Assembly (NCBI GenBank): GCA_023475565.1
Contig: JAMCVT010000031.1
Coordinates: forward strand, 317 to 32,585
Reading direction: 5' to 3'
From: Actinomycetota bacterium
GTDB lineage: Bacteria; Bacillota; Desulfotomaculia; Desulfotomaculales; Desulfocucumaceae
Length of the DNA: 32,269 bases
Shown: in pieces, positions 24,351-32,260 of the stretch
Position numbering within the stretch: position 1 is the first letter of the stretch
How the letters are laid out: the number at the start of each line of letters is the position of its first letter
Program-made: the position numbers and the translations under genes
The notes under the pieces: generated by a model
Databases searched by the model: none
Told to the model about the DNA's origin: nothing
What the model saw: only the letters and a program-made list of their open reading frames with translations

Positions 24351-24581
24351 GTACTGCCTCTGGGGGTCAGAGGAATGTCCCCGATGCCATAGGGTGGAAG
24401 ATCTGCTTAAAAGGGTGGCATATAAACTCCTGTCTCCCCGCCGTCTATGCCCTGTCTAAAGTGCAACAGCAACACCAGGCGGTTTTTTTGTAAAACGGTA
24501 ATGCGCCAAAGCACAGAGAATTTGCTATAAACTATATTAGACAGTATTGTATATCCTAAGTGTCTCCCGTCTCCCGTCTCC

Positions 24582-24620
24582 AAAAAAAACGCCGCCTCAT
24601 GTTGAGGCGGCGTTTTTTTT
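24582..24620. terminator. clpX terminator (bidirectional)
   Basis: An 18-bp perfect stem with a 3-nt loop (24582-24599 with 24603-24620) has a GC core CGCCGCCTCA and flanking A8/T8, so it reads as a strong terminator in either direction. It overlaps the clpX stop codon. Confidence 0.95.
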
Positions 24621-25872
24621 AAGCGGTCTCTTCCTTTTTCTTTTTCCTTTCCACAGCCGATACCACCAGGGGCTTTTCCTTCTTCATAATGGTGTCCCTG
24701 GTGATTATGCACTTGGCAATATCCTGGCGGGAAGGTATTTCATACATCATGTCCATCATAATCTCTTCCAGTATCGCCCTTAGCCCCCTGGCCCCGGTTT
24801 TTCTCTTAAGAGCTTCCTGGGCCACGGCTTTTAATGCTTCCTGCTGGAACTCCAGATTTACCCCATCCAGATCGAACAGCTTTTCGTACTGCTTTACCAG
24901 TGCGTTCCTGGGCTCGGTAAGTATCCTTACCAGGGCTTCCTCGTCCAGTGCCTCCAGGGTGACAATTATAGGCAGGCGGCCGACGAATTCGGGAATAAGG
25001 CCGTATTTGAGAAGGTCTTCGGGAAGTATGTGCCTTAGTATTTCCCCTATTTTCTTCTCCTTCTGGGTCTGGATTTCAGCCCCAAAGCCCATTGTTTTCT
25101 TGCCTATTCTATTTTGTATAAGTTTGTCAATACCGTCAAAGGCACCCCCGCATATAAACAATATGTTGGTGGTGTCCAGCTGGATAAATTCCTGGTGCGG
25201 GTGTTTTCTGCCGCCCTGGGGAGGAACGCTGGCCACGGTTCCTTCCAGTATTTTGAGTAAGGCCTGCTGCACCCCCTCGCCCGATACATCCCTGGTTATG
25301 GAAGGGTTCTCGGACTTGCGGGCGATTTTATCAATTTCATCAATATATACAATGCCCTTTTCAGCCTTCTCCACATCGTAGTCGGCAGCCTGGATAAGCT
25401 TCAGGAGAATATTCTCAACATCTTCACCGACATACCCGGCCTCGGTAAGAGATGTGGCATCAGCTATAGCAAAGGGAACGTTTAAAAGACGGGCCAGCGT
25501 CTGCGCCAGCAAAGTTTTACCGCTTCCGGTAGGCCCCAGCATGACTATATTGCTCTTTTGCAGCTCAACCTCATCAATTTTGCCGCCCAGGTTTATTCTC
25601 TTGTAGTGGTTATAAACGGCTACAGCCAGAGATTTTTTGGCCTCTTCCTGACCAATGACGTACTGGTCCAGAATGGCCTTTATTTCCTTCGGCTTGGGAA
25701 TATCGCTAAGATCGAGCCCCAAATCCTCGTTCAGTTCTTCTTCAATTATTTCGTTGCAGAGCTCGATGCATTCATCGCAGATATATACCCCGGGGCCCGC
25801 TACCAGTTTTTTTACCTGGTCCTGCAACTTACCGCAAAAAGAGCACTTTAGCTGACCCTTCTCGTTAAACAT
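24619..25872 (-). CDS. clpX: ATP-dependent Clp protease ATP-binding subunit ClpX
   Basis: This 417-aa AAA+ unfoldase feeds substrates to ClpP. An N-terminal C4 zinc-binding domain (Cys10, Cys13, Cys32, Cys35) is followed by Walker A GPTGSGKT (113-120), pore loop GYVGED, Walker [11 protein letters not shown], the RKH-type loop [15 protein letters not shown] (as MGFGAEI) and sensor 2 GARGLR. ATG with GAGGTG upstream. It lies 13 nt after clpP on the same strand, so tig-clpP-clpX is probably one operon. It ends in a strong terminator. No Spx/CtsR-type site seen. Confidence 0.97.
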   Translation of the reverse strand: MFNEKGQLKCSFCGKLQDQVKKLVAGPGVYICDECIELCNEIIEEELNEDLGLDLSDIPKPKEIKAILDQYVIGQEEAKKSLAVAVYNHYKRINLGGKIDEVELQKSNIVMLGPTGSGKTLLAQTLARLLNVPFAIADATSLTEAGYVGEDVENILLKLIQAADYDVEKAEKGIVYIDEIDKIARKSENPSITRDVSGEGVQQALLKILEGTVASVPPQGGRKHPHQEFIQLDTTNILFICGGAFDGIDKLIQNRIGKKTMGFGAEIQTQKEKKIGEILRHILPEDLLKYGLIPEFVGRLPIIVTLEALDEEALVRILTEPRNALVKQYEKLFDLDGVNLEFQQEALKAVAQEALKRKTGARGLRAILEEIMMDMMYEIPSRQDIAKCIITRDTIMKKEKPLVVSAVERKKKKEETA

Positions 25873-25885
25873 TTTTTCACCTCAT

Positions 25886-26479
25886 TTATCTTTGCTTCCT
25901 TAACTGGAACACCTCGTCTATCAAGCCGTACTCCCTGGCCTCATCGGCGGACATAAAGAAGTCACGCTCGGTATCCTGTGTAATCCTTTCAAGGGTCTGG
26001 CCCGTCTGCTCAGACAACAGCCTGTTAAGGACATCCTTCGTGCGCAGTATTTCCCTGGCATGAATGTCTATATCGGTGGCCTGGCCCTGTACTCCGCCCA
26101 TGACCTGGTGAATCATTATTCTTGCGTAGGGAAGCGCATACCGCTTTCCCTTGGCTCCGGCACTGAGAAGGAAGGATCCCATGCTGGCCGCCTGGCCCAC
26201 ACATATGGTCGACACCGGGCACTTTACGTACTGCATGGTGTCATAAATGGCCATCCCTGCAGTAACAACGCCTCCCGGAGAATTGATATATATATGAATG
26301 TCCTTCTCGGGATCCTCGGCCTCCAAAAACAGCAACTGGGCTATAACAAGATTGGCCACGTAATCTTCAATGGGGCCTCCTATAAAAATAATCCTGTCCT
26401 TTAATAGCCTCGAATAGATATCATAGGCCCGCTCCCCGCGGTTGGTCTGTTCAACAACAATCGGTACCAAAGAAGACAA
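25886..26479 (-). CDS. clpP: ATP-dependent Clp protease proteolytic subunit ClpP
   Basis: This 197-aa serine peptidase forms the double-heptamer chamber of ClpXP and ClpCP. The triad is complete: Ser99 (GQAASMGSF), His124 (ARIMIHQ) and Asp173 (TERDFF). The N-terminus ([21 protein letters not shown]) is typical. Start: TTG at 26479, with GGAGG 10 nt upstream. It sits between tig and clpX in one direction with short gaps (44 and 13 nt), so it is co-transcribed. Confidence 0.97.
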   Translation of the reverse strand: MSSLVPIVVEQTNRGERAYDIYSRLLKDRIIFIGGPIEDYVANLVIAQLLFLEAEDPEKDIHIYINSPGGVVTAGMAIYDTMQYVKCPVSTICVGQAASMGSFLLSAGAKGKRYALPYARIMIHQVMGGVQGQATDIDIHAREILRTKDVLNRLLSEQTGQTLERITQDTERDFFMSADEAREYGLIDEVFQLRKQR

Positions 26480-26523
26480 TTACCTGATCCCTCCTTGTGT
26501 GTTTTCTCATTTTATTTAAGAGA

Positions 26524-27840
26524 TTATTCTTTTCCGATTTGATTTGTTCCTTCCTTTAACACAGCCTGGTCCACAAGAAACTGCACCGTTTTTTCCCTCA
26601 AAATGCTTTCCTTGATAAAATCTAACTGGTTCTGACCTTCCAGTATCTTTCTTATTACATCCGGATCCTGTTTCATTTCTTCACTCATGCGGCCTATTTC
26701 TTCAGTTATTTCCTCTTCAGTTACTTCGAGGTTTTCGGCCTTGGCCACGGCATCTATAATTAGTGACTGCCGTACACTTATTTCAGCGTCCGGGCGGACC
26801 CTTTCCCTCAGCTCATCCTTGTTGGAATTGGTATAGGTCAGATATTTATCCAGGGTGAGCCCCTGACCGGAAAGACGCTGTTCCATGCTGGAGATCATTT
26901 CTTCCGTCCGGCTGTCAATCATTTCAGAAGGAATGTCAACCTCGGCGTTTTCCACCGCCCCGCTAACCGCATCCTTATGCATCTGCCTTTTGGCCATTGC
27001 CTCAGCGGCCTGTTTTAACTTATTCGCCAGATCAGCCCGTAATTCCTCCAGGGTGTCGAACTCGCTGACGTCCTTGGCAAACTCATCATCCAGGGGCGCC
27101 AGTTCCTTCCTTTTGATGAGCTTCACGGTGACGGTGAACACAGCGTCCTTTCCAGCCAGTTCCTCCTTGCCGTAATCCTGGGGAAAGGTTACGCTTATAT
27201 CCCTGGTCTCGTTTATATTCATGCCCACAATCTGATCTTCAAAACCTTCAATGAAAGAACCGGAACCAATTTCCAGGCTGTAGTCGCTGGCCTGGCCACC
27301 CTCGAAGGGAACGCCGTCTATTTTTCCCTCAAAGTCAATGGTCACCAAGTCTCCGCTCTCAACCGCACCCTCTTCCAGGGTAACCAGTTTGGCGTGGCGG
27401 TTCTGAAGTTTCTCCAGCTCTTTTAGGATATCCTCATCGCCAACTTCACTGCGGAGGCCCTCTATTTCCAGCCCTTTGTATTGTCCCAGCCTGACTTCGG
27501 GCTTGACTACAACCGTGGCCTTGAATATAACGGGTTTTCCTTCCTCCACCTGTACCAGTTCCAGCTCGGGCTGTGAAACCGGCTCGATACCGGTATCTTC
27601 AACGGCACTCAGGTACGCATCCGGGATAATTATCTCGACGGCCTCGTCATAAAGATATTTTTTTCCCATGAAACGCTCGATAATAACTTTAGGGGCCTTT
27701 CCTTTCCTAAAACCGGGTATGTTAACCTTTTTGACGATTTTCTTGTAAGCCTGGTCTATTGCCCTGTCAAACTTTTCCGGCTCAACCTCGACCTCCAAAA
27801 CAACAGTGTTCTTTTCCATTTTTTCTGCAGTAGCCTTCAT
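26524..27840 (-). CDS. tig: Trigger factor
   Basis: This 438-aa ribosome-associated chaperone binds nascent chains at the exit tunnel. The N-terminal ribosome-docking signature GFRKGKAP (43-50) is followed by the FKBP-type prolyl isomerase domain (about 155-245; SGDLVTIDFEGKIDGVPFEGG) and the helical C-terminal chaperone domain. Full length. ATG start with GGGGGAG upstream. First gene of the tig-clpP-clpX operon. The upstream region carries an 11-nt direct repeat with a 19-nt period (TTTACCATACA at 27903 and 27922), near the expected promoter TGGTAAAAT on minus. Confidence 0.96.
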   Translation of the reverse strand: MKATAEKMEKNTVVLEVEVEPEKFDRAIDQAYKKIVKKVNIPGFRKGKAPKVIIERFMGKKYLYDEAVEIIIPDAYLSAVEDTGIEPVSQPELELVQVEEGKPVIFKATVVVKPEVRLGQYKGLEIEGLRSEVGDEDILKELEKLQNRHAKLVTLEEGAVESGDLVTIDFEGKIDGVPFEGGQASDYSLEIGSGSFIEGFEDQIVGMNINETRDISVTFPQDYGKEELAGKDAVFTVTVKLIKRKELAPLDDEFAKDVSEFDTLEELRADLANKLKQAAEAMAKRQMHKDAVSGAVENAEVDIPSEMIDSRTEEMISSMEQRLSGQGLTLDKYLTYTNSNKDELRERVRPDAEISVRQSLIIDAVAKAENLEVTEEEITEEIGRMSEEMKQDPDVIRKILEGQNQLDFIKESILREKTVQFLVDQAVLKEGTNQIGKE

Positions 27841-28201
27841 TAACAGTGCTCCCCCTTGATTCTCGCATTTATGAAATATTTATATCTAATAATTGCCACC
27901 ATTTTACCATACATAGGGCAATTTACCATACAAAATTATTGTGTCCATTTTTTAATACCGGCTATTCACAGCTACTTTACCAGACACAGATAAAATAGTA
28001 TCTTAATATTATACTTCCCCGGCATCCTTAAAACAATATTTATATAGAATTCATTTAATCCTAAAATATAAATTGACGGATTAAAACAGAGTATGTTTTA
28101 ATTTACTCTATACATAAATTGGCATTGTATTTTCAGTTTTTTATTCTGGAAGTTATTGTATTATAAGAGAATGTTAACTTTTTTCAGGGAGGTGTTAGCA
28201 G
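27841..28201. other. Divergent intergenic region tig / decarboxylase genes
   Basis: About 360 nt, AT-rich. Seen: the direct repeats near tig (27903-27913, 27922-27932), and a perfect inverted repeat TTAAAACA-N5-TGTTTTAA (28081-28101) just after TTGACG (28073-28078), a possible -35. No clear -10 follows at 17 nt. No gene with an RBS is seen. Confidence 0.5.
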
Positions 28202-28339
28202 GTGGTGGACTGGGACAAGGCTTCTGTAGTAGCAATAACAGGAATAATATCTGTTTTCCTCGCACTGGGCATACTAAATGCTGCGTTGAGTCTTTCCGGA
28301 TACCTGTTCAATTTGGCGGCGAAAAAACAGGCAGAATAA
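28202..28339 (+). CDS. OadG-like small subunit of a Na+-translocating decarboxylase (45 aa)
   Basis: GTG start with GGGAGG 9 nt upstream. The 45 residues begin MVDWDKASVVAITGIISVFL, followed by ALGILNAALSLSGYLFNLAAKKQAE. One membrane segment (about 9-35) and a short polar tail match the size and layout of gamma/delta subunits of oxaloacetate, methylmalonyl-CoA or glutaconyl-CoA decarboxylases, which anchor the complex. The context (biotin carrier and beta subunit directly downstream) is the main support. A GTG at 28205 is an alternative start. No carboxyltransferase (alpha) gene is in the window. Confidence 0.65.
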   Translation: MVDWDKASVVAITGIISVFLALGILNAALSLSGYLFNLAAKKQAE

Positions 28340-28380
28340 CAAAAAGTAAGTGCATAGAATCAAAAAGGAGGATATGAATA

Positions 28381-28593
28381 GTGGCAAACGTAAACGCCCC
28401 CATGGTGGGCAAGCTTATTTCAGTGGATGTTAAGGTGGGTGACCAGGTTAAGCAAAATGACGTGGTGGCTACCATTGAGGCCATGAAGATGTTTGTGAAG
28501 ATATACTCGCCCGCTGATGGAGAGGTAAAGGAGATAAAGGTTGCCCCCGGCGAGGTAATAAATCCTGATACCGTTATAATGGTACTTGAGTAG
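28381..28593 (+). CDS. Biotin carboxyl carrier protein of a Na+-pump decarboxylase (70 aa)
   Basis: This is a compact biotinyl domain: NVNAPMVGKLISVDVKVGDQ, then VATIEAMKMFVKIYSP (biotinylated Lys in EAMKM, about residue 36) and DGEVKEIKVAPGEVINPDTVIMVLE. Unlike many carriers it has no Pro/Ala linker. Its order after the OadG-like gene and before the beta gene points to a decarboxylase carrying CO2 from alpha to beta. GTG start with AGGAGG upstream. The reading frame is intact even though the beta gene is broken; it may serve another biotin enzyme or be a relic. Confidence 0.85.
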   Translation: MANVNAPMVGKLISVDVKVGDQVKQNDVVATIEAMKMFVKIYSPADGEVKEIKVAPGEVINPDTVIMVLE

Positions 28594-28617
28594 AAGCATA
28601 GACCTAGGAGGGAAAGT

Positions 28618-29322
28618 TTGTTGCCGGAAATACTCTCACTCAACCTGGCAGGGCTCGGCATATGGGACCTGTCATGGAAAAATGTTTTGATGTGGGCTAT
28701 TGCCTTCACCCTTATGTACCTGGCAATAAAGAAAGGCATTGAGCCCCTTCTGCTTTTACCAATCAGTTTTGGTATATTTGCCGCCAATTTCCCCCTGACC
28801 GGCCTTACTAATCAAGGCGGTCTTTTCTATATTTTTTATCACTACGGCATTGAAACTGAGCTGATACCCCCCCCTAATCTTTCTTGGCCTGGGCGCCATG
28901 ACTGATTTCGGGCCGGTGATAGCCAATCCCAAAACTCTGCTGCTGGGCGCAGCCGCGCAGCTGGGTGTATATACCGCCTTCTTTACCTCACTGCTGTTCG
29001 GGTTTACCATCCAGGAAGCGGCCACCATAGGTATTAGAAGACTATTTATATATTCGTTCTGGGTGTTGTGGACTTTGCCTTCGCCGCTGCGGGCGGAGTG
29101 CTTATAGCCAAGCTGATGAACCTTTTCACCAAAAACAAGGTCAACCCTCTTATCGGGGCCGCCGGAGTTTCGGCGGTGCCCATGGCCGCCCGCGTGGTAC
29201 ACATCATGGGAACCGAGGCCAACCCCCAGAACTACCTGCTGATGCACGCCATGGGCCCCAATGTGGCCGGAGTTATAGGAACGGCTGTGGCAGCAGGAGC
29301 TTTCATCCTGTCAATTAAGTAG
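28618..29322 (+). pseudogene. Na+-translocating decarboxylase beta subunit, frameshifted and internally deleted
   Basis: Three pieces of an OadB/MmdB/GcdB protein lie in two frames. 28618-28872 gives the N-terminus up to GIETELIP. A run of eight C at 28867-28874 then shifts the frame; seven C would read on into [31 protein letters not shown]. That frame continues to QEAATIGI near 29037, where the family goes on with IGGADGPTAI. Here the text instead jumps to [20 protein letters not shown] near the C-terminus, back in the first frame, losing roughly 170 residues. The last piece ends [11 protein letters not shown]-like, as it should. A TTG start after AGGAGGG is clear. With the central Na+ site region gone, it cannot be functional. 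Misassembly remains a possible alternative. Confidence 0.9.
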
Positions 29323-29347
29323 TTATAATAATTTTGATTGCCATTAG

Positions 29348-29370
29348 CCGCCCCCACGGGCGGTTTTTGC
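29348..29370 (+). terminator. Terminator after the decarboxylase genes
   Basis: CCGCCC (29348-29353) pairs with GGGCGG (29358-29363), followed by TTTTTGC. It lies 26 nt after the beta pseudogene. Confidence 0.8.
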
Positions 29371-29430
29371 TTTAAACAGAATAACCGGGAGCGGCAGCCG
29401 GGAAAAATAGGCCCGGAGGTGATTTATAAG

Positions 29431-29688
29431 GTGGAAGCGGAAACAACCTGGCACCAGTGGAAAAACCTGCTGGGCAGCTTCGTTCACGGGGGCAAGGCCC
29501 TGGGTATTTCCGACCGGAATGTGGACAACATGGCCTACCGGCTAGGAGAGTTCTTTGCCGATCATTTCGATCCGGGCAACCGTGAGCAGCGGCTTTTGAA
29601 GGAACTTTGGGAGCAGGGGGACGAAGATGAAAAGAAGGTGCTGTCCAGACTGATCACAAGAATGGTTGGCAGTGGCGAAACACACTAA
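29431..29688 (+). CDS. DUF3243 family protein (YmfJ-like, 85 aa)
   Basis: The small soluble protein starts MEAETTWHQWKNLLGSFVHG, with GISDRNVDNMAYRLGEFFADHFDPGNREQRLLKELWEQGDEDEKKVLSRLITRMV following; I recognise this as DUF3243, found widely in spore-forming Firmicutes (ymfJ in Bacillus subtilis). Function unknown. Start: GTG at 29431, with GGAGGTG upstream; the longer reading from 29338 would run through the terminator hairpin and is rejected. A GC hairpin (CCGCCG/CGGCGG, 29692-29709) follows the stop but lacks a U-tract. Confidence 0.8.
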   Translation: MEAETTWHQWKNLLGSFVHGGKALGISDRNVDNMAYRLGEFFADHFDPGNREQRLLKELWEQGDEDEKKVLSRLITRMVGSGETH

Positions 29689-29727
29689 AAAACCGCCGGT
29701 ATTGCGGCGGCGCCGTCTTTAGAGGAA

Positions 29728-29806
29728 GGGGGACACACCTGTAAAGGAAAGGGGACACACCTCCATTTATAGCCTGGCTACCGGGGTCGGAGGAATGTCC
29801 CCGATG
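29728..29806 (+). repeat. Degenerate members of the GGGGACACACCT / GGAATGTCCCC repeat
   Basis: GGGGACACACCT occurs twice (29729-29740 and 29751-29762), and AGGAATGTCCCCGATGG at 29790-29806. These are the ends of the 57-bp repeat seen in the clpX-lonB gap, with a different centre. Confidence 0.8.
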
Positions 29807-29809
29807 GCG

Positions 29810-29936
29810 GAATTCAGGAGTCAGTATCCAGAATATGTATGCATTCCTTTTTGCTTTTTTAAGGCTGCTTAACAGGGCTCATCATATAAGGAATGCCTGA
29901 AACCATTCTGAATTATGACTTCTGACTCCTGTATTC
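29810..29936. repeat. MITE-like element with nested inverted repeats (127 bp)
   Basis: The ends GAATTCAGGAGTCAG (29810-29824) and CTGACTCCTGTATTC (29922-29936) are reverse complements at 14 of 15 positions. Nested inside are CAGAAT/ATTCTG and GCATTCCTT (29841-29849) / AAGGAATGC (29888-29896), so the whole can form one long hairpin. It encodes nothing and abuts the repeat pieces to its left. No target-site duplication is certain. Confidence 0.75.
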
Positions 29937-29966
29937 CGACCGCATAAAATTTCAGTATAAGCGTTT

Positions 29967-30716
29967 TTAATCCACCACTCCCGGCCCGTCTTTAAGCAGT
30001 TCGGACACCGTAACCAGCTCATACCCCCTGGCCTTGAGCCCCTCCAGCACCCTGGGCAGCGCCTCGGGGGTCTGCAGGCAGGTATCGCTGGCGTGCATTA
30101 AAATGATGGACCCGGGATGAACCCTGTCCAGAACCCTGTTTACTATGACGTCCACGCCAGGCTTTTTCCAGTCGAGGGAGTCCGTGCTCCACTGGATTAC
30201 TTTATAGCCCAGTTCATCAGCCACTCCAAGCACCATGTCGTCCCAGGCCCCGTTCGGCGTCCTGATAAGGCAGGGATCAACCCCGGTCACCTCCTTGATG
30301 GACTGGTGGGCGGCGGTTATTTCCTCTTTGACGGCTGCAGGGGACTCTCTGTCAAGATCTATGTGCCGGTTGCCGTGGGAGGCGATTTCATGGCCCTCGG
30401 CGGCAATACGCCGGGGGAATTCAGGGTACTTCTTCACCCACGGGCCGGAAAGAAAAAATGTGGATTTTACATTATTTTTTTTAAGAGTATCCAGCACCGG
30501 CCCCGGCACCTTGGTGCCCCAGCTTATATCAAAGGTAAGGGCGGCCACCTTTCTTTCGGTTTTGACTTTATATATAGCATGAGGCTTCGTTTTAGAGGAT
30601 ACGGCCGGAATATCAGACAGCAGCACCCCGGTAAATAATGCTGCCATGGTGAGGAGTGCCGGTATTAAAAAAAGGTAACGCCGCACCCTGGAAAAATTCA
30701 GAAAATAAATATTCAT
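29967..30716 (-). CDS. pdaB: Polysaccharide deacetylase family sporulation protein PdaB
   Basis: This 249-aa protein has an N-terminal signal-anchor (about 12-36) and a NodB deacetylase domain: motif 1 LTFDISWGTK (Asp63), motif 2 HGNRH (114-118), motif 3 RTPNGAWDD (152-160) and a C-terminal LMHAS. TFDISWG in place of TFDDG is typical of PdaB, which is required to maintain spores after late sporulation in Bacillus. Start: ATG at 30716, with GGGGG 7 nt upstream and the family's MN-YFLNFSRVRRY beginning; a longer reading to 30743 would include the RBS. Alone on its strand, next to the DacF-type gene that diverges from it. Confidence 0.92.
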   Translation of the reverse strand: MNIYFLNFSRVRRYLFLIPALLTMAALFTGVLLSDIPAVSSKTKPHAIYKVKTERKVAALTFDISWGTKVPGPVLDTLKKNNVKSTFFLSGPWVKKYPEFPRRIAAEGHEIASHGNRHIDLDRESPAAVKEEITAAHQSIKEVTGVDPCLIRTPNGAWDDMVLGVADELGYKVIQWSTDSLDWKKPGVDVIVNRVLDRVHPGSIILMHASDTCLQTPEALPRVLEGLKARGYELVTVSELLKDGPGVVD

Positions 30717-30882
30717 CTTTTTACCCCCTTGAAACAGTGGCATTATTTACCTATTAATAAGCATATTGGTCTGTCCCCCTTAGTATGCGGGTAAATATTC
30801 ATTTCCAACTAAAAGTTACCGCTAATATTAGAGAACAGCCGAGGCAGAATAACTTGCGAATTCAATCTCCGAGGTGATGGAT

Positions 30883-32043
30883 GTGCTGTTCCGGGAAAAG
30901 AGAATAATTTTTATATATATTGCTGCAATGCTGTTTTTATATACCACTCCGGCCCCGGCCGCCGAAGCCCTTCGGATATCTGCCGCATCGGCGATCCTTA
31001 TGGATGCCGGCACCGGGCAGGTGATTTATGACCACCACGGCTTTAAAAGGAGAGAGCCGGCCAGTCTGACCAAAATAATGACCGCCATAATAGCTCTGGA
31101 GTACGGCCATCCGGAAGAAATAGTGCTGATAGGCAGGGAGCCGGCCGGCATTTCAGTTGGCCAGGAGCTGAGGCTTAACAGGGGAGACAGATTATCCCTG
31201 GAAAACCTTATCAAAGCAGCCCTGCTCTATTCGGCCAACGACAGCACCGTGGCCATAGCCCAGCATGTGGCCGGCAACGAAGAAAGATTTATAGATCTGA
31301 TGAACACCAAGGCGCTAATCCTGGGAGCACTTGATACCAGGTTTGCCAACACAAACGGCTATCACCACCCCAACCACTACACCACGGCCCATGATCTTGC
31401 CGTTATAACCCGCTACGCCCTGGCCAACAGTGATTTTGCCGGTATTGTCCGCCTGCCCCGGGCCACCATTTACTGGGCCGACGGGAAGAAAGAAAAGCCG
31501 GTGGAAAACACTAACAGCCTGGTCCGGGAAAACAGCTATGAGGGGATAATGGGTGTAAAAACCGGGACCACCATAAGGGCAGGCAACTGCCTGGTAGCTG
31601 CCGCCGGGAGAAACGGACGTACTCTTATCGCGGTAATACTGCACAGCCGGGACAGGTACCGTGATGCGGTGGAACTCCTGAATTACGGTTTCAGCCAGGG
31701 GCTGGTAAAAATCTGCGCCAGAGGTGAAATTATTGACAGAATGCCGGTAACCGGGGGATTAAAAGATCAGGTGGAGGCGGTCTGTGAAAAAGATATTAAT
31801 CTTTACCTTGCAGATGAGGATTTAAAAGTGGTGACCAGAAAGGTGATTGCCCAAAAGCCTTTGGCGGCCCCGGTCAAAGCCGGGCAGGAGGTGGGAACCG
31901 TTGTATTTGTCCTCAGAGGGCGGGAACTGGCCAGGGCAGGCCTGGCTGCCGCCGGGCAGGTGGACAGGCCAGGTCTGCTGCACCGCCTGAAGTCAGGTTT
32001 TAATACCAGCAATTGCTTCACCCTGATGGACAAATCTCCTTGA
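30883..32043 (+). CDS. dacF: D-alanyl-D-alanine carboxypeptidase (DacF/PBP5 family)
   Basis: This 386-aa low-molecular-weight PBP trims the terminal D-Ala of wall or cortex peptides. A signal peptide (IIFIYIAAMLFLYTTPAPAA, cleavage near 27) is followed by SLTK (Ser61, Lys64), SAN (117-119) and KTG (226-228), and then a C-terminal beta domain (about 270-360). The tail is weakly amphipathic. Start: GTG at 30883, 8 nt after GAGG of GAGGTG (30871-30876); the ATG at 30877 would be too close to the RBS. Its divergence from pdaB suggests a sporulation role, hence dacF over dacA, but the symbol is an inference. Confidence 0.88.
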   Translation: MLFREKRIIFIYIAAMLFLYTTPAPAAEALRISAASAILMDAGTGQVIYDHHGFKRREPASLTKIMTAIIALEYGHPEEIVLIGREPAGISVGQELRLNRGDRLSLENLIKAALLYSANDSTVAIAQHVAGNEERFIDLMNTKALILGALDTRFANTNGYHHPNHYTTAHDLAVITRYALANSDFAGIVRLPRATIYWADGKKEKPVENTNSLVRENSYEGIMGVKTGTTIRAGNCLVAAAGRNGRTLIAVILHSRDRYRDAVELLNYGFSQGLVKICARGEIIDRMPVTGGLKDQVEAVCEKDINLYLADEDLKVVTRKVIAQKPLAAPVKAGQEVGTVVFVLRGRELARAGLAAAGQVDRPGLLHRLKSGFNTSNCFTLMDKSP

Positions 32044-32112
32044 CTTGAGGCCGTCGATAATGCATAATAATATATGCGCCAACCGGGCAGCAGCGCGGTG
32101 GGAAAAACAGGC

Positions 32113-32187
<75 letters not shown>

Positions 32188-32194
32188 AAAAAAT

Positions 32195-32223
32195 TCAGGA
32201 ATCCGGGTGCGGGGGTTTCCTGA
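32195..32223 (+). other. Hairpin between tRNA-Val and its terminator
   Basis: TCAGGAATCC and GGTTTCCTGA pair with one mismatch. It may be a pre-tRNA 3' structure. Confidence 0.5.
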
Positions 32224-32233
32224 GCAGCTGTTT

Positions 32234-32260
32234 AAAGCCTTCAGATGAAGGCTTTTTTGT
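32234..32260 (+). terminator. Terminator after tRNA-Val
   Basis: AAAGCCTTC (32234-32242) pairs with GAAGGCTTT (32247-32255), followed by further T. It ends the single-tRNA unit. Confidence 0.88.

Larger units (their letters stand above)
24117..24581. other. Repeat-bearing intergenic region between clpX and lonB
   Basis: Apart from the 57-bp repeats and their fragments there is no supported gene in these ~465 nt. Near 24561-24581 there are tandem words (GTCTCCC repeated), like those in the other intergenic elements of the window. ORFs crossing here lack an RBS and are shadows. Confidence 0.7.

Noticed and set aside
24407-24712. 101-aa minus-strand ORF overlapping the clpX 3' end
   Set aside because: It runs through the 18-bp clpX terminator and the clpX coding region in another frame, has no RBS and low-complexity content.
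28156-28377. 73-aa plus-strand ORF over the OadG-like gene
   Set aside because: Another frame of the same stretch; the OadG-like frame has the GGGAGG site and a proper membrane segment, and this one has neither.
28867-28874. Programmed frameshift at the C8 run in the beta subunit
   Set aside because: Slippage could restore the first frame change but not the large internal deletion further on, and no stimulatory structure is evident.
29338-29430. N-terminal extension of the DUF3243 gene
   Set aside because: The extension is translated terminator hairpin sequence and the family starts at the GTG at 29431 behind GGAGGTG.
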